The notes: a model not told the origin generated them from the letters alone. Positions 9,152 through 17,696 are shown, counted from the stretch's first letter. The stretch: 64,000 nucleotides of DNA from a bacterium (GCA_037481695.1 JBBFLE010000001.1:316989-380988), one strand, 5' to 3'. Numbers and translations are program-made.

Positions 9152-10765
9152 ATGGAAAGGGTTGAGGTGGATGTGCTTGTGGCAGGAGCAGGAGCTGCCG
9201 GGCTAAGAGCAGCCTTGGAAGCCTCCCTGCAAGGGGCCAGGGTGCTTGTATTGTGCAAGGGGGCACCAGGGGGAGGCACCTCCACAGTGCTCAGCGGAGG
9301 AGTCTTTCGTGGTGCCTCTGGTGGAGTAGATCCTGCTTCTCATCTTTTGGAGACCCTGAAGGCGGGCAGAGGCCTCAACCAGAAATCCCTGGTGGAAATC
9401 TTGGTGCAGGAATCCCCGTCACGGCTTCAAGAACTCTTGGATTGGGGGCTAAGAGGCGAAACAAGGGGAGCATTTCTTTTTGCAGGAGGAGTGGCACCCA
9501 TATGGGGAAAGCCCATTTTGGATTGTCTGATGGCCAAAGCAGGCCAAAGAGGAATCGGTTTTCTGGGCTCCACCATGCTGTGTCGCATATTTCCCACAGG
9601 CTCAGGGCTGGGGGCATTGGCTTATAACATCAAGGGGGGCAGATGGCTGGGATTCCACTGCAAGGCTTTGATTCTGGCCACTGGTGGAGCAGGCGCCCTG
9701 TATGCACGCCATGACAACCCCCGTAGCATGTTTGGAGAGGGCTACACCCTGGCTCTCCAAGCCGGGGCACAACTGCAGGACATGGAATTCGTGCAATTCT
9801 ATCCTCTTGGCCTGGCTGAACCTGGGCTCCCAAGCTTTTTGATTCCCCCCCGCTTGGCCGATAAGGGAAGGCTTTACAATGGGCAGGGGCAAGACATACT
9901 TTCCAAATACAGTATCCAGGAAAGGCCGGCTGCAGAACGCGCCAGGGACAGGCTCTCCCAAGCGATTTTCTTGGAGATCCAAGAGGGTCAGGAGATCTTC
10001 TTGGATCTTCGGGCAGTAAGCCAGAAACAATGGATGGAGGACCCACTTTCGGCATCCTGCAGTGATCTGCTGGGTAAAAAGTTCGGAGGCTTTGAGAGGC
10101 CTCTCAGGGTGGCTCCCATGGCACATTTCCTCATGGGGGGCATAAGCATAGCTGAGAATGGAGAAACCTCTGTGCCAGGGCTTTTTGCAGCAGGGGAGGC
10201 CGCAGGAGGAGTTCATGGAGCCAATCGTTTGGGTGGAAATGCTCTGGCCGAAACCCTGGTCTTTGGCGCCAGGGCCGGAAGGGCAGCAGCCCTTTGGGCA
10301 CTGGAGGCTGATGAGCCACAGGATTTGGGACCTCTCATGGAACAAAGCCTCAAGAGCCTTCTTGCTCGTCCTGCACAGGGATTCCGGCCACAAACCAGGC
10401 AGTTGCGGGAGAGGCTTCGCCAATGCATGTGGGAAAAAGGTGGGATCCTGCGAGATAGAAAAGGGCTGCAGGAGGCTTTGGAGTGCCTGACCCAGATGAG
10501 CCTGGAGTTGGAGGCTTCCCCTATTTGCTCTGAGTGCTCTGGGCTTGCCCGCACAATGGAGTTGCACCTGGGAGTTGGAACAGGCATCCTCATATTGAAG
10601 GCAGCCCTTAGAAGAGAGGAAAGCCGTGGGGCTCATTTCAGGTCAGATTTCCCTTCTCAGGACGATCGATGTTGGCTGGGTCACTTGAGGGTCAGGCTGG
10701 ACCCTCAAGGATCTGAATCATGGAGCTTCCAACCTGTTACACCTCAGGAGGCCTCCGGGCCATGA
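9152..10765 (+). CDS. orphan fumarate reductase/succinate dehydrogenase-type flavoprotein
   Basis: FAD oxidoreductase of the SdhA/FrdA/NadB superfamily, 537 aa from the ATG at 9152. N-terminal FAD motif DVLVAGAGAAGLRAALEA, a second FAD segment ALILATGGAGAL, MAHFLMGGISI and HGANRLGGNALAETLVFG follow the family, and the C-terminus ends in the usual [12 protein letters not shown]. Compared with the SdhA in this window the FAD-linking His is absent (TSTVLSGG in place of SHSGAAQGG), so FAD should be non-covalent, and QFHPTG is QFYPLG. No iron-sulfur or membrane subunit is adjacent. Candidates are a soluble fumarate-reductase-like enzyme or an L-aspartate oxidase relative. Its stop overlaps the next gene (ATGA). 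Confidence 0.8.
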   Translation: MERVEVDVLVAGAGAAGLRAALEASLQGARVLVLCKGAPGGGTSTVLSGGVFRGASGGVDPASHLLETLKAGRGLNQKSLVEILVQESPSRLQELLDWGLRGETRGAFLFAGGVAPIWGKPILDCLMAKAGQRGIGFLGSTMLCRIFPTGSGLGALAYNIKGGRWLGFHCKALILATGGAGALYARHDNPRSMFGEGYTLALQAGAQLQDMEFVQFYPLGLAEPGLPSFLIPPRLADKGRLYNGQGQDILSKYSIQERPAAERARDRLSQAIFLEIQEGQEIFLDLRAVSQKQWMEDPLSASCSDLLGKKFGGFERPLRVAPMAHFLMGGISIAENGETSVPGLFAAGEAAGGVHGANRLGGNALAETLVFGARAGRAAALWALEADEPQDLGPLMEQSLKSLLARPAQGFRPQTRQLRERLRQCMWEKGGILRDRKGLQEALECLTQMSLELEASPICSECSGLARTMELHLGVGTGILILKAALRREESRGAHFRSDFPSQDDRCWLGHLRVRLDPQGSESWSFQPVTPQEASGP

Positions 10766-11073
10766 TCTTCATAGGGGGGGTCCAGCCTAAGACAAGAGAC
10801 CTGGAATCAACACCCAGGGTTTGTCCTTCTTGTGGAAGACCCCAGGCCTTCCTGAAACGCACAGATCATTACATAAGCCTCTTTTTCATCCCTCTAATAC
10901 CCATCTCCAGAGGCAAGCCTTTTCTGGCCTGTGAGGCCTGTGGAAGGGTGGTACAGGAAGGTGGAGATCCTCTGGAGGAGCTAAGGGCAGGGATGAGAAG
11001 AGTCTGTCAGGGTTGCGGAGAAAGGATGGATCCGGTCTTTCAGTTTTGCCCTTTCTGCGGCAGGAAACTCTAA
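10762..11073 (+). CDS. double zinc-ribbon small protein
   Basis: 103-residue protein from the ATG at 10762, overlapping the flavoprotein stop by four bases. It has three CxxC pairs: CPSCGRP near the start, CEACGR in the middle and, at the C-terminus, CQGCGERMDPVFQFCPFCG, a typical pair of zinc-ribbon knuckles. A hydrophobic patch (ISLFFIPLIPIS) sits between the ribbons and may touch the membrane. Translational coupling suggests a structural or electron-transfer-linked role with the flavoprotein, but no catalytic motif is visible. Function unknown. Confidence 0.75.
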   Translation: MIFIGGVQPKTRDLESTPRVCPSCGRPQAFLKRTDHYISLFFIPLIPISRGKPFLACEACGRVVQEGGDPLEELRAGMRRVCQGCGERMDPVFQFCPFCGRKL

Positions 11074-11095
11074 GGGTACAGGCCAGGAGCTGGCT

Positions 11096-11368
11096 ATGGG
11101 AAAGACTCTCAAGCTCATCTGGGGTGTGGCTCTTCTTATGCTTTTTTTCATATGGATCTTCCCTTCCTGGGTCTATGTGTGGGAGGGCCCGGATTTTGCC
11201 TTCAAAGCCAAGATTGGCTCCTCATGGCTCTGGGCGCCCCCCATGCCTTATGGAGCCAGCCTGGACTGGTTCAAGAACATTTCCTACAGCCTGGCCATAA
11301 TCCTAGCGGCCACAGGACTGCAACTCTGGGCCTCCATGGGGAACAATACTAATCTCGAGGGAAAATGA
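11096..11368 (+). CDS. small two-helix membrane protein, unknown
   Basis: 90 aa with a short basic N-terminus, a first membrane helix (about 8-26, Leu/Phe/Trp rich), a loop rich in Trp and Pro, and a second helix (about 64-82) ending in a polar tail. AGGAG lies seven bases ahead of the ATG. It begins 22 bases after the zinc-ribbon gene and probably shares its transcript with that gene and the flavoprotein. I do not recognise the family; a membrane anchor for the flavoprotein is a possibility only from context. Confidence 0.6.
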   Translation: MGKTLKLIWGVALLMLFFIWIFPSWVYVWEGPDFAFKAKIGSSWLWAPPMPYGASLDWFKNISYSLAIILAATGLQLWASMGNNTNLEGK

Positions 11369-11550
11369 TCCTTTTTCTCATCTGGGGCCCTGACTGCATT
11401 TGAAGGCACTCTGGGGGCAGAAGGCGGATTTGATTTATTTCCCAGCAAACCCAAACATCATAAGACCGTTCGGTCTCACACATCCTTCCGGAGAAGAATT
11501 GCAGAGCCATCCCTGGACAATTACACGGTGGTGGATGTAAAAAGGTCTGC

Positions 11551-11991
11551 ATGATGCGTGAGTATCCGTCTGGTCCCATCCTGGCTGTGGGCGCAGTGGT
11601 GCTGGATGCCAACAGGGTGCTCTTGGTCAAAAGGGCCCAGCAACCAGGCAAAGGTACCTGGAGCATCCCCGGTGGCGTGGTGGGATTGGGTGAGACCCTG
11701 GATCAAGCCCTGAGGAGAGAAATCCTGGAAGAGACAGGCCTCTTGGTGCAACCTTTGGAGCTGGTGGGAGTAGCTGAAAGGATACTCATGGAAGCCGAGC
11801 GTGTCCAGTATCATTACGTGATCCTGGATTACCTATGCCTTGTACAAGGGGGAGCCCTGCAGGCCTCCAGTGACGCAGAGCAGGCCCGCTGGTTCCATCT
11901 GGAGGAGATAGCTTCTCTGGGGCTCAATGCCCAGGCCCTGGAAATCATCCAGAAAGCCAGGCGCCTGGCCCAAATTGGGGAAGGATTCTAG
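11551..11991 (+). CDS. Nudix hydrolase
   Basis: Nucleoside-diphosphate-X pyrophosphohydrolase, 146 aa. The Nudix box is complete: GGVVGLGETLDQALRREI followed by LEETGLLV, matching GX5EX7REUXEEXGU, which binds the catalytic divalent metal. The preceding IPGG and beta-strand pattern resemble ADP-ribose or NADH pyrophosphatases, but the substrate cannot be read from sequence. AAAGG precedes the ATGATG start. It stands between the flavoprotein cassette and the ABC-class ATPase gene. Confidence 0.9.
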   Translation: MMREYPSGPILAVGAVVLDANRVLLVKRAQQPGKGTWSIPGGVVGLGETLDQALRREILEETGLLVQPLELVGVAERILMEAERVQYHYVILDYLCLVQGGALQASSDAEQARWFHLEEIASLGLNAQALEIIQKARRLAQIGEGF

Positions 11992-12051
11992 ATTCGGGCA
12001 AGGGAGATCTTCAACTCCGGCCCACAGGCCTTAAGTGGGAGATAGGCTTTC

Positions 12052-13779
12052 ATGGCGCACAGCGAACAGTTGCGCAAGATTCTTCAACGTATTGACCATA
12101 GAGGTTACAAAGCCTATCAGGAGATTGCAGGCTCTTACGAGTTCCAGGGCTTTGAGCTGGTGGTGGATCACGTACAGGGGGATCCTTTTGCCTCCCCATC
12201 CCGCATGAGGATCTTGGTGCCCTGGGAAAAGGCACCTTTCGAAAAATGGCTGGTGGCCAACAGCAGCCGTGCAGTGGGGTTCAGGGATTACCTGACCAGA
12301 ACGTTTCATGAAGCCATCTGCGCTTTTAGCAGGGGCAGAAGAGGCATCGGCCACAGTGGGCAGATTTCCATAGATAAACCGGGCCAGGAGATCCTGGATA
12401 GATCTTCTGTCCTGGTCTCCAAGGAGGGCTTGGAGGTGAGATTCCTTTTGGGTCTTCCTGCAGAGGGCCGCACCATCCTGGGCAGACAGGCCGAGGAGAT
12501 GCTCCTAGGGGAGATCCCACGAATAGTGGAAGCCTCCTTGAGACCCTGGAGCCTGGATTTGGCCAAGCTGAAAAACCATGTGGCATGCTCGGAAGACCAG
12601 GATGTCATGAGAGCACAGCTGGATGGCATGGGTCTGGTGGGCTTCGTGGCTGAAGGCTCCATATTGCCCAGAAGAAGCGGCGTGGACGACCGGCCCTTGG
12701 AATCCAGTTCTCAAGCCCCTGGGGTGATCCCGTTCAAGTCTCCTCCCAGCATGGAAGTTGTGCTTCACCCTCCCAACCAGGGCCCTGTAAAGGGCATGGG
12801 CATATTCAAGGGAGTGAGCCTCATAGTGGGAGGGGGTTTCCACGGGAAGTCCACTTTATTGCAGGCCCTGGAGAGGTCTGTGTACAACCATGTGCCCGGG
12901 GATGGGAGAGAGGCTGTGGTGACAGAACCCTCGGCCGTGAAAATCAGAGCCGAGGACGGCCGCTTTGTACAAGGTGTAGACATATCACCTTTCATCAGGA
13001 ATCTGCCTTTGGGAAAGGATACCCGAAGCTTCTCTACGGAAAACGCCAGCGGCTCCACCTCCCAGGCTGCCAATATCATGGAAGCCCTGGAAGTGGGGGC
13101 AAAGGTTCTTCTCATAGATGAGGACACCTCAGCCACCAACTTCATGATAAGAGACAGAAGAATGCAGGCTCTGGTCTCCAAGGAGAGGGAACCCATTACA
13201 CCTTTCATAGACAAGGTGAGACAGATGTACAAAGAATTGGGGGTCTCCACAATTCTGGTGATGGGCGGCTCGGGGGATTATCTGGATGTGGCCGACAGAG
13301 TAATTCTTATGGATCATTACAGGCCCCTGGATGTCACAAGAGAGGCCATGCGTGTCAGGCAGGAGTTCAGCTCTGGCAGGAAGCCCGAGGGGGGAGAAAG
13401 CTTCGGCCATATAACCCATCGTATCCCTTTGAGGGAAAGCTTTCAGGCACGCAGGGGGTCCAAAGAGGTAAAGATAGACGCAAGGGGAACCAGGCAGATA
13501 ATATATGGCTCCACTCCCATCGACTTGGACAGGGTCGAGCAGCTCGTGGATCAGAGTCAGACCCGGGCCTTGGGAGAGCTCATCTACTATTTTTCCACTC
13601 ACTATGTGGACGGCAGAACCTGTCTTAGGGAGGCTCTGGAGAAACTCTTTGAGGAGCTTCAGAAGAAGGGATTCCAGGTGCTGGGGCCTCGCAAGGCTGG
13701 CAACTGGGCCATGCCCAGAAAGCAAGAGATGGCTGCAGCCATTAACCGCATGAGGACCCTCAGGGTGAGACAAAGATGA
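12052..13779 (+). CDS. ABC-class P-loop ATPase (COG3044, PF09818-like)
   Basis: Soluble 575-residue ATPase of the uncharacterised predicted ATPase of the ABC class family. The N-terminal half holds the family-specific region (FELVVDHVQGDPFASPSR), the central part the Walker A loop GGGFHGKSTLL, then a FSTENASGSTSQAANIMEAL segment in the signature position and Walker B VLLIDEDTSATNFMIRD. There are no membrane segments or transporter partners. Some relatives bind RNA (the trypanosome MRB1590 protein), which is established for that relative only. Its last codon overlaps the ATG of the sigma-54 activator gene (ATGA), so the two are co-translated; the functional link is unknown. Confidence 0.85.
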   Translation: MAHSEQLRKILQRIDHRGYKAYQEIAGSYEFQGFELVVDHVQGDPFASPSRMRILVPWEKAPFEKWLVANSSRAVGFRDYLTRTFHEAICAFSRGRRGIGHSGQISIDKPGQEILDRSSVLVSKEGLEVRFLLGLPAEGRTILGRQAEEMLLGEIPRIVEASLRPWSLDLAKLKNHVACSEDQDVMRAQLDGMGLVGFVAEGSILPRRSGVDDRPLESSSQAPGVIPFKSPPSMEVVLHPPNQGPVKGMGIFKGVSLIVGGGFHGKSTLLQALERSVYNHVPGDGREAVVTEPSAVKIRAEDGRFVQGVDISPFIRNLPLGKDTRSFSTENASGSTSQAANIMEALEVGAKVLLIDEDTSATNFMIRDRRMQALVSKEREPITPFIDKVRQMYKELGVSTILVMGGSGDYLDVADRVILMDHYRPLDVTREAMRVRQEFSSGRKPEGGESFGHITHRIPLRESFQARRGSKEVKIDARGTRQIIYGSTPIDLDRVEQLVDQSQTRALGELIYYFSTHYVDGRTCLREALEKLFEELQKKGFQVLGPRKAGNWAMPRKQEMAAAINRMRTLRVRQR

Positions 13780-15269
13780 ACACAGAACAAACCTTGGAGT
13801 TGCTTCAGAGGGCCATGGAAGAACTGGGCCGGGAAGATACACCCTTGCAGGACTGGATGCAGCTTACCAGGGAAGAGCTCCTTTATCTTGCCCAGACAGC
13901 CGAGGCTGTGGAGTTTCAGCCTGGTCAGGTGATCTTTCGGGAAGGAGATCCGGGGGACGCTCTTTATTTAGTGGGGAGCGGTAGGGTGAGCGTCTTGAAG
14001 GCCACGCAAGAGGATTCCCCAAGCCAGCTCTTGATGGAACTGGGACCTCCTGCCATCCTGGGGGAGATGTCCTTGTTGGACCTGGCTCCCAGATCAGCCA
14101 CTGTCAAGGTCTCGGGGCAAGAAACAGCCATCTTGCTTCGCATATCCAGGGAGCGGTTTCAGGAACTACTGGCCAGCTCCTCTCCCCTGGCCTTGAAGCT
14201 TACATACAGATTAGCCCGTCTCTTGAGCCACCGCCTGAGGACCTCCAATGTGGAAAGGATTCGCCTGGAAAGGGATCTTCTCAGGGAAGAGGTGCGCGAG
14301 CTTCGTCGGCAGGTGCACGGCACATACGCCATGGAGGGGATCGTGGGAAACAGCCCGGCCATGCGCAGGGTCTTTGACCTCCTGCACAAGGTTCTACCCA
14401 GCTCCATCTCGGTGTTGATCCAGGGGGAGACCGGCACGGGTAAGGAGTTGGTGGCCAGGGCGCTGCACTACAATGGCCCTCGCAGGGAAAAACCATTCAT
14501 GGCCGTCAACTGCGCCACCCTGCACAAGGAACTGCTTGAGAGCGAGTTGTTCGGACACGAGAAAGGTGCCTTCACAGGAGCCGATCATCGGCACATAGGC
14601 AGACTAGAGAGAGCCCACAGGGGGACCCTGTTTCTGGATGAGATAGGAGACATGCACCCCTCCATTCAGGCCAAACTTCTCAGAGTGCTGCAGGAGAAAT
14701 GTTTCGAGAGGTTGGGGGGCTCGGAGACCATCAAGGTGGATGTGCGAGTTATTGCAGCCACCAACAGGGATCTGCTAAGCGCTGACTCTGAAATGGGCTT
14801 CCGCAGAGACCTTTACTTTCGCATAAGCGTGCTCACCATTCAACTGCCCCCTTTGCGGGAAAGAAAAGAGGACATACCACTTTTGGCAGAACACTTTCTC
14901 CAGAAATACCTTCCCCCTGATAGTCACATCCGCGGCTTTCACAGAGAGGCCCTAAGGGCTCTACAGGCTCACCCCTGGCCCGGAAATGTGAGGGAGCTGG
15001 AAAATGTCATCCAGAGGGCCACACTCATAGCCCAGGGCCCACTCATAGGGCCTGAAGAGCTCTTGTTGGAAGAGCCCCCTCAAACTGAAGAGAGGGCCCT
15101 CACCGGTAAGGATCTGGACCTGGAGCGCCTGGAGGTGGAAGCCATTCGAGAAGCATTGCGTAGAACCAATGGGGTGCAGGTGGATGCTGCCCGACTCCTG
15201 GGAATCACACGAAGGGTCCTTCATTACAAGCTACGCAAATACGGGCTCAATTCCGAGCCCCCCTATTGA
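13776..15269 (+). CDS. sigma-54-dependent activator with N-terminal cyclic-nucleotide-binding domain
   Basis: Bacterial enhancer-binding protein of 497 aa. Residues about 40-150 form a cNMP-binding fold; its phosphate-binding cassette ILGEMSLLDLAPRSATV keeps the conserved Glu and Arg, so it may truly bind cAMP, cGMP or a relative. A helical linker rich in charged residues (150-185) follows. The AAA+ domain has Walker A GETGTGKE (217-224), the sigma-54 contact loop GAFTGA (264-269) and Walker B GTLFLDEIGD (283-292). A Fis-type helix-turn-helix closes the chain (VDAARLLGITRRVLHYKLRK). It is coupled to the ABC-class ATPase gene and converges on rdgC with a 23-base overlap. Confidence 0.93.
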   Translation: MNTEQTLELLQRAMEELGREDTPLQDWMQLTREELLYLAQTAEAVEFQPGQVIFREGDPGDALYLVGSGRVSVLKATQEDSPSQLLMELGPPAILGEMSLLDLAPRSATVKVSGQETAILLRISRERFQELLASSSPLALKLTYRLARLLSHRLRTSNVERIRLERDLLREEVRELRRQVHGTYAMEGIVGNSPAMRRVFDLLHKVLPSSISVLIQGETGTGKELVARALHYNGPRREKPFMAVNCATLHKELLESELFGHEKGAFTGADHRHIGRLERAHRGTLFLDEIGDMHPSIQAKLLRVLQEKCFERLGGSETIKVDVRVIAATNRDLLSADSEMGFRRDLYFRISVLTIQLPPLRERKEDIPLLAEHFLQKYLPPDSHIRGFHREALRALQAHPWPGNVRELENVIQRATLIAQGPLIGPEELLLEEPPQTEERALTGKDLDLERLEVEAIREALRRTNGVQVDAARLLGITRRVLHYKLRKYGLNSEPPY

Positions 15270-15867
15270 CCCAATCCCCTTCTCGAATCCATTTCTCAAG
15301 AAGGGGGAATTCCTCTTGCTCCCATTGAGGAGAAACCCTTAGGCTAACGAACATTGAAAAAAGACGATCCAGCACATCCAACGATTTCTCAACCAATTTG
15401 ACTCTTTCGAAGAAAACCCCATCGGGATCTTCCCTCAGATCCACCCCAGATGCAGGCAGTCTCATGGATTGGAAGCTCAGCCTTGCGGCCTCCCATCCAA
15501 AACTCCATTCATCTTCTCCCAGACTCATGCGGAAATGGGCCTTGGTAACCTTCTTGCCTTGAGCCAGTGCAAAGCGCGCCTCTTTTAGCCCCGGATTCTG
15601 ACCAGAGCAGCTCACCCTTTCTGTATGCTCTTGCTCCTCTGACTCCAATGTGACCTTGTTCTCAAGCCAGATGGCCACTGGCCCCAGTCCCTGTACCTCT
15701 ATGCTTCCATCTCCTTTTTCACTTCTGAACCAAAGCCAGGTCAGGAACTCTTCTCCCAAGAAGCTCCATCTGGATATTCGCTCTGCCAGCTCCACGAGTT
15801 CACTCCCCTGTAAGACCCCAGGGTCTGATCCCTGAGAGCCTTGATGTATCAAAACCGCGCTGTCCAA
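15247..15867 (-). CDS. RdgC-like protein, C-terminal fragment (second half of a frameshifted gene)
   Basis: C-terminal half of an RdgC-family protein. FLGEEFLTWLWFRSEKG, then LKEARFALAQGKKVTKA and VFFERVKLVEKSLDVLDRLF match the distal part of the long RdgC variant I recall from Desulfobacterota. The frame begins with a TTG at 15867 inside the coding part of the upstream half and lacks its own ribosome site. Removing one G from the GGGG run near 15805-15808 would join it to the upstream half as ...LTG-SELVELAERI. It may be an intact gene with a sequence error, a recent pseudogene, or a recoded gene. Confidence 0.7.
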   Translation of the reverse strand: MDSAVLIHQGSQGSDPGVLQGSELVELAERISRWSFLGEEFLTWLWFRSEKGDGSIEVQGLGPVAIWLENKVTLESEEQEHTERVSCSGQNPGLKEARFALAQGKKVTKAHFRMSLGEDEWSFGWEAARLSFQSMRLPASGVDLREDPDGVFFERVKLVEKSLDVLDRLFSMFVSLRVSPQWEQEEFPLLEKWIREGDWVNRGARN

Positions 15868-16420
15868 GATGCCTCAGCATCAACTCGTACGGATACAATG
15901 GTATTACCCTGAGCAAGAAGGTCTTGTGAAAGTGTTCTGCAAAAAGATCACAAATCGCCGGCTGGTTGGTGCCCAACAAAACAGATCCTGTCTGAAGATT
16001 CCAAACCACCTCGTAGGTCGAGGAGTTGGGAATACTCCTTCTTAGAAGCTTCCATCTCACCTGTTCTTGAATTTCTTTTTTCCGCTCTTTGGGCAGAAAC
16101 GCCAGGCCTTCTTTTTTTGCCACCTCCCTCTGGGCCTTCAAGACATGCTGGCGAAGGATCCTGGCAGGCACCACCCTGGTGTCCACCCTGAGAGCCAAAA
16201 CCAGGTACCCCTCCTTGAAAAACCCTTCTCCCGCAAACTCGGCATCAAGGGAATCCATCATGTCCACCCAGCCCAAGGAGCGCTCTTGGTCCGAGTTCTC
16301 GTCCAGTTCCCGAAATCCAAATCGTCTTATCCTACCGGGAAACTCCTCCTTGTAATTGGGTGGGATCTGCCCTTCCAGAGAAAACCGAGAGAAGCTCAAT
16401 CCACCCCTCAAGAATCCCAT
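15800..16420 (-). CDS. rdgC: RdgC-like recombination-associated protein, N-terminal fragment (frameshifted)
   Basis: N-terminal half of an RdgC-family protein; enterobacterial RdgC is a ring-shaped DNA-binding protein that restrains RecA. The start MGFLRGGLSFSRF, the SLGWVDMMDSLD segment, LALRVDTRVVPARILRQHV, a basic KERKKEIQEQVRWKLLRR stretch and VPLYP-like VIPLYPYELMLRHLG are typical of the variant. GGAG lies eight bases ahead of the ATG at 16420. The frame hits a TGA at 15802-15800, while the rest of the family sequence continues in the +1 frame. It lies 62 bases downstream of the Tim44-domain gene. Confidence 0.75.
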   Translation of the reverse strand: MGFLRGGLSFSRFSLEGQIPPNYKEEFPGRIRRFGFRELDENSDQERSLGWVDMMDSLDAEFAGEGFFKEGYLVLALRVDTRVVPARILRQHVLKAQREVAKKEGLAFLPKERKKEIQEQVRWKLLRRSIPNSSTYEVVWNLQTGSVLLGTNQPAICDLFAEHFHKTFLLRVIPLYPYELMLRHLGQRGFDTSRLSGIRPWGLTGE

Positions 16421-16482
16421 GATGTCATCTCCAAGGTTCTAGGCCCCCAGCATCTTATCCGCGGGCCCTCTCTCATATCTTC

Positions 16483-17445
16483 TCAAGTCTGGGTAATGGC
16501 TGAAAGCTTCCAGGGGTTGGGGCCCACACTACGGGTGAAGGTCCAATACTCCTCGAACTTGACCGGATTCTTGTCACTACCCGATACCAACTTTCCTGTG
16601 GCCTCATCCACTGTGTAATCCAGGAGATTGGCACAGATCCTGACTGTGATGAAGTCTTGTCCCGACTCCTGCCACACCTCCACTGGTTCTACTGCCCTGA
16701 CAGCCACGTTTTCCAACCTGTTGATCCTTCTCTGGGCTCTAAGATTTTCCACCTGAGTTTGGAGGCTTCTGAACATCTCCTCAGTCAAGAACTCCCGGGC
16801 CTGATCCATATCTCTCTGAGCCCAGGCAGCCTGCACCTTGAAGAAGATGTCCATGGCCTCCTCTTGGAAGCTCTCGAGATCAAATCCAGGATCCATCTGC
16901 CTGATATGGCCAAATCCCTGCAGGAGAGACTCCTGTTGTCCTGGAATTCCAGGGGAGAAGACCTCCACGGACTCAACACCCTGGGAAAGGCTCTGGGAGG
17001 AATATGAAGAAGTCTCGGGTGCCAGTCTTTTTCTTTTCACCACAAACCAGTAAATCCCATACATCAAAGCCCCGATGAGAATCAGGTCAAAGAGCCCAGG
17101 GCCTCCCCAACCACCTGCTGTGTGACCTGCCAGGCCAAGGCTCCTGAAAAGCATGCCCCCGATGAGACCTCCCAGAAGCCCTCCTGCCAGCCCTTGCCAA
17201 AAGGGACTCCTGGAAGGAGAGGGAGGCGGCGCACTGGGAGCATATTGCCGCTGCTGCTGGGAAGGCTGGGAGGGAGATGGACTGGTGTAGGATTTGGAAG
17301 GAGGTGACAGGGGCCTGGAACCCCTGCTCCCATGGCTTCCCCCGCCCCCCGCTCTGGCCAATACCTCTACTTCCATGCCGTACAAGAACAAGAAAGTGAG
17401 GGTTGTCATAAGAGCCGCCCTCACAAACCACCTGAACCCATACAT
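16483..17445 (-). CDS. Tim44-like domain membrane protein
   Basis: 320 aa from ATG 17445, chosen because GGGAGGGG lies 9-11 bases upstream; a TTG 13 codons earlier is the alternative. After an N-terminal hydrophobic signal/anchor come a Gly-rich SHGSRGSRP and a Pro/Ser/Gln-rich low-complexity linker (about 30-80), a Gly-rich membrane segment (GLLGGLIGGMLF), another helix (FDLILIGALMYGIYWFVV), then a soluble C-terminal domain of Tim44/MRPL45 type (FQEEAMDIFFKVQAAWAQRDMD, FITVRICANLLDYTVD, EEYWTFTR). Bacterial members are common but of unknown role. It is transcribed away from the amidohydrolase gene. Confidence 0.85.
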   Translation of the reverse strand: MYGFRWFVRAALMTTLTFLFLYGMEVEVLARAGGGGSHGSRGSRPLSPPSKSYTSPSPSQPSQQQRQYAPSAPPPSPSRSPFWQGLAGGLLGGLIGGMLFRSLGLAGHTAGGWGGPGLFDLILIGALMYGIYWFVVKRKRLAPETSSYSSQSLSQGVESVEVFSPGIPGQQESLLQGFGHIRQMDPGFDLESFQEEAMDIFFKVQAAWAQRDMDQAREFLTEEMFRSLQTQVENLRAQRRINRLENVAVRAVEPVEVWQESGQDFITVRICANLLDYTVDEATGKLVSGSDKNPVKFEEYWTFTRSVGPNPWKLSAITQT

Positions 17446-17586
17446 TGCCTTTTTCCCCTCCCTAAGTTTCTCTCGATCTGACAAAGGCTTCTGAATGATA
17501 CAATGGCAGTCTTCGAACCAAAGCGGTTTATGTGCCCAAGACCACCAAGGCCCAACCCCCTTGGTGTGGTTGAGTCAGCAGTTGCT

Positions 17587-17622
17587 TCTTGACATTATCT
17601 GTCTCATGGGACGGTGTCAAGA
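17587..17622. repeat. inverted repeat in the divergent promoter region
   Basis: Arms TCTTGACA (17587-17594) and TGTCAAGA (17615-17622) are perfect 8-base complements with a 20-base spacer that contains a smaller GTC/GAC pairing. TTGACA is thus shown on both strands between the divergent Tim44-domain and amidohydrolase genes. Possible operator or overlapping -35 boxes (on the minus strand GATAAT lies 15 bases on). No test of function. Confidence 0.45.
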
Positions 17623-17641
17623 CAAAGGCCCAACAAGACCA

Positions 17642-17670
17642 TTGTGCACAAGGGCTTGGGTGAACATAAT
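17642..17670 (+). promoter_or_regulatory. candidate sigma-70-like promoter for the amidohydrolase gene
   Basis: TTGTGC (17642-17647), a 17-base spacer, and CATAAT (17665-17670; five of six consensus). The predicted RNA would start about 20 bases before the GTG at 17697, whose AGGAG ribosome site lies between. The -35 box is weak, so confidence is modest. Confidence 0.35.
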
Positions 17671-17696
17671 AATGCTTTGGGTGCAAAGGAGCAAAG

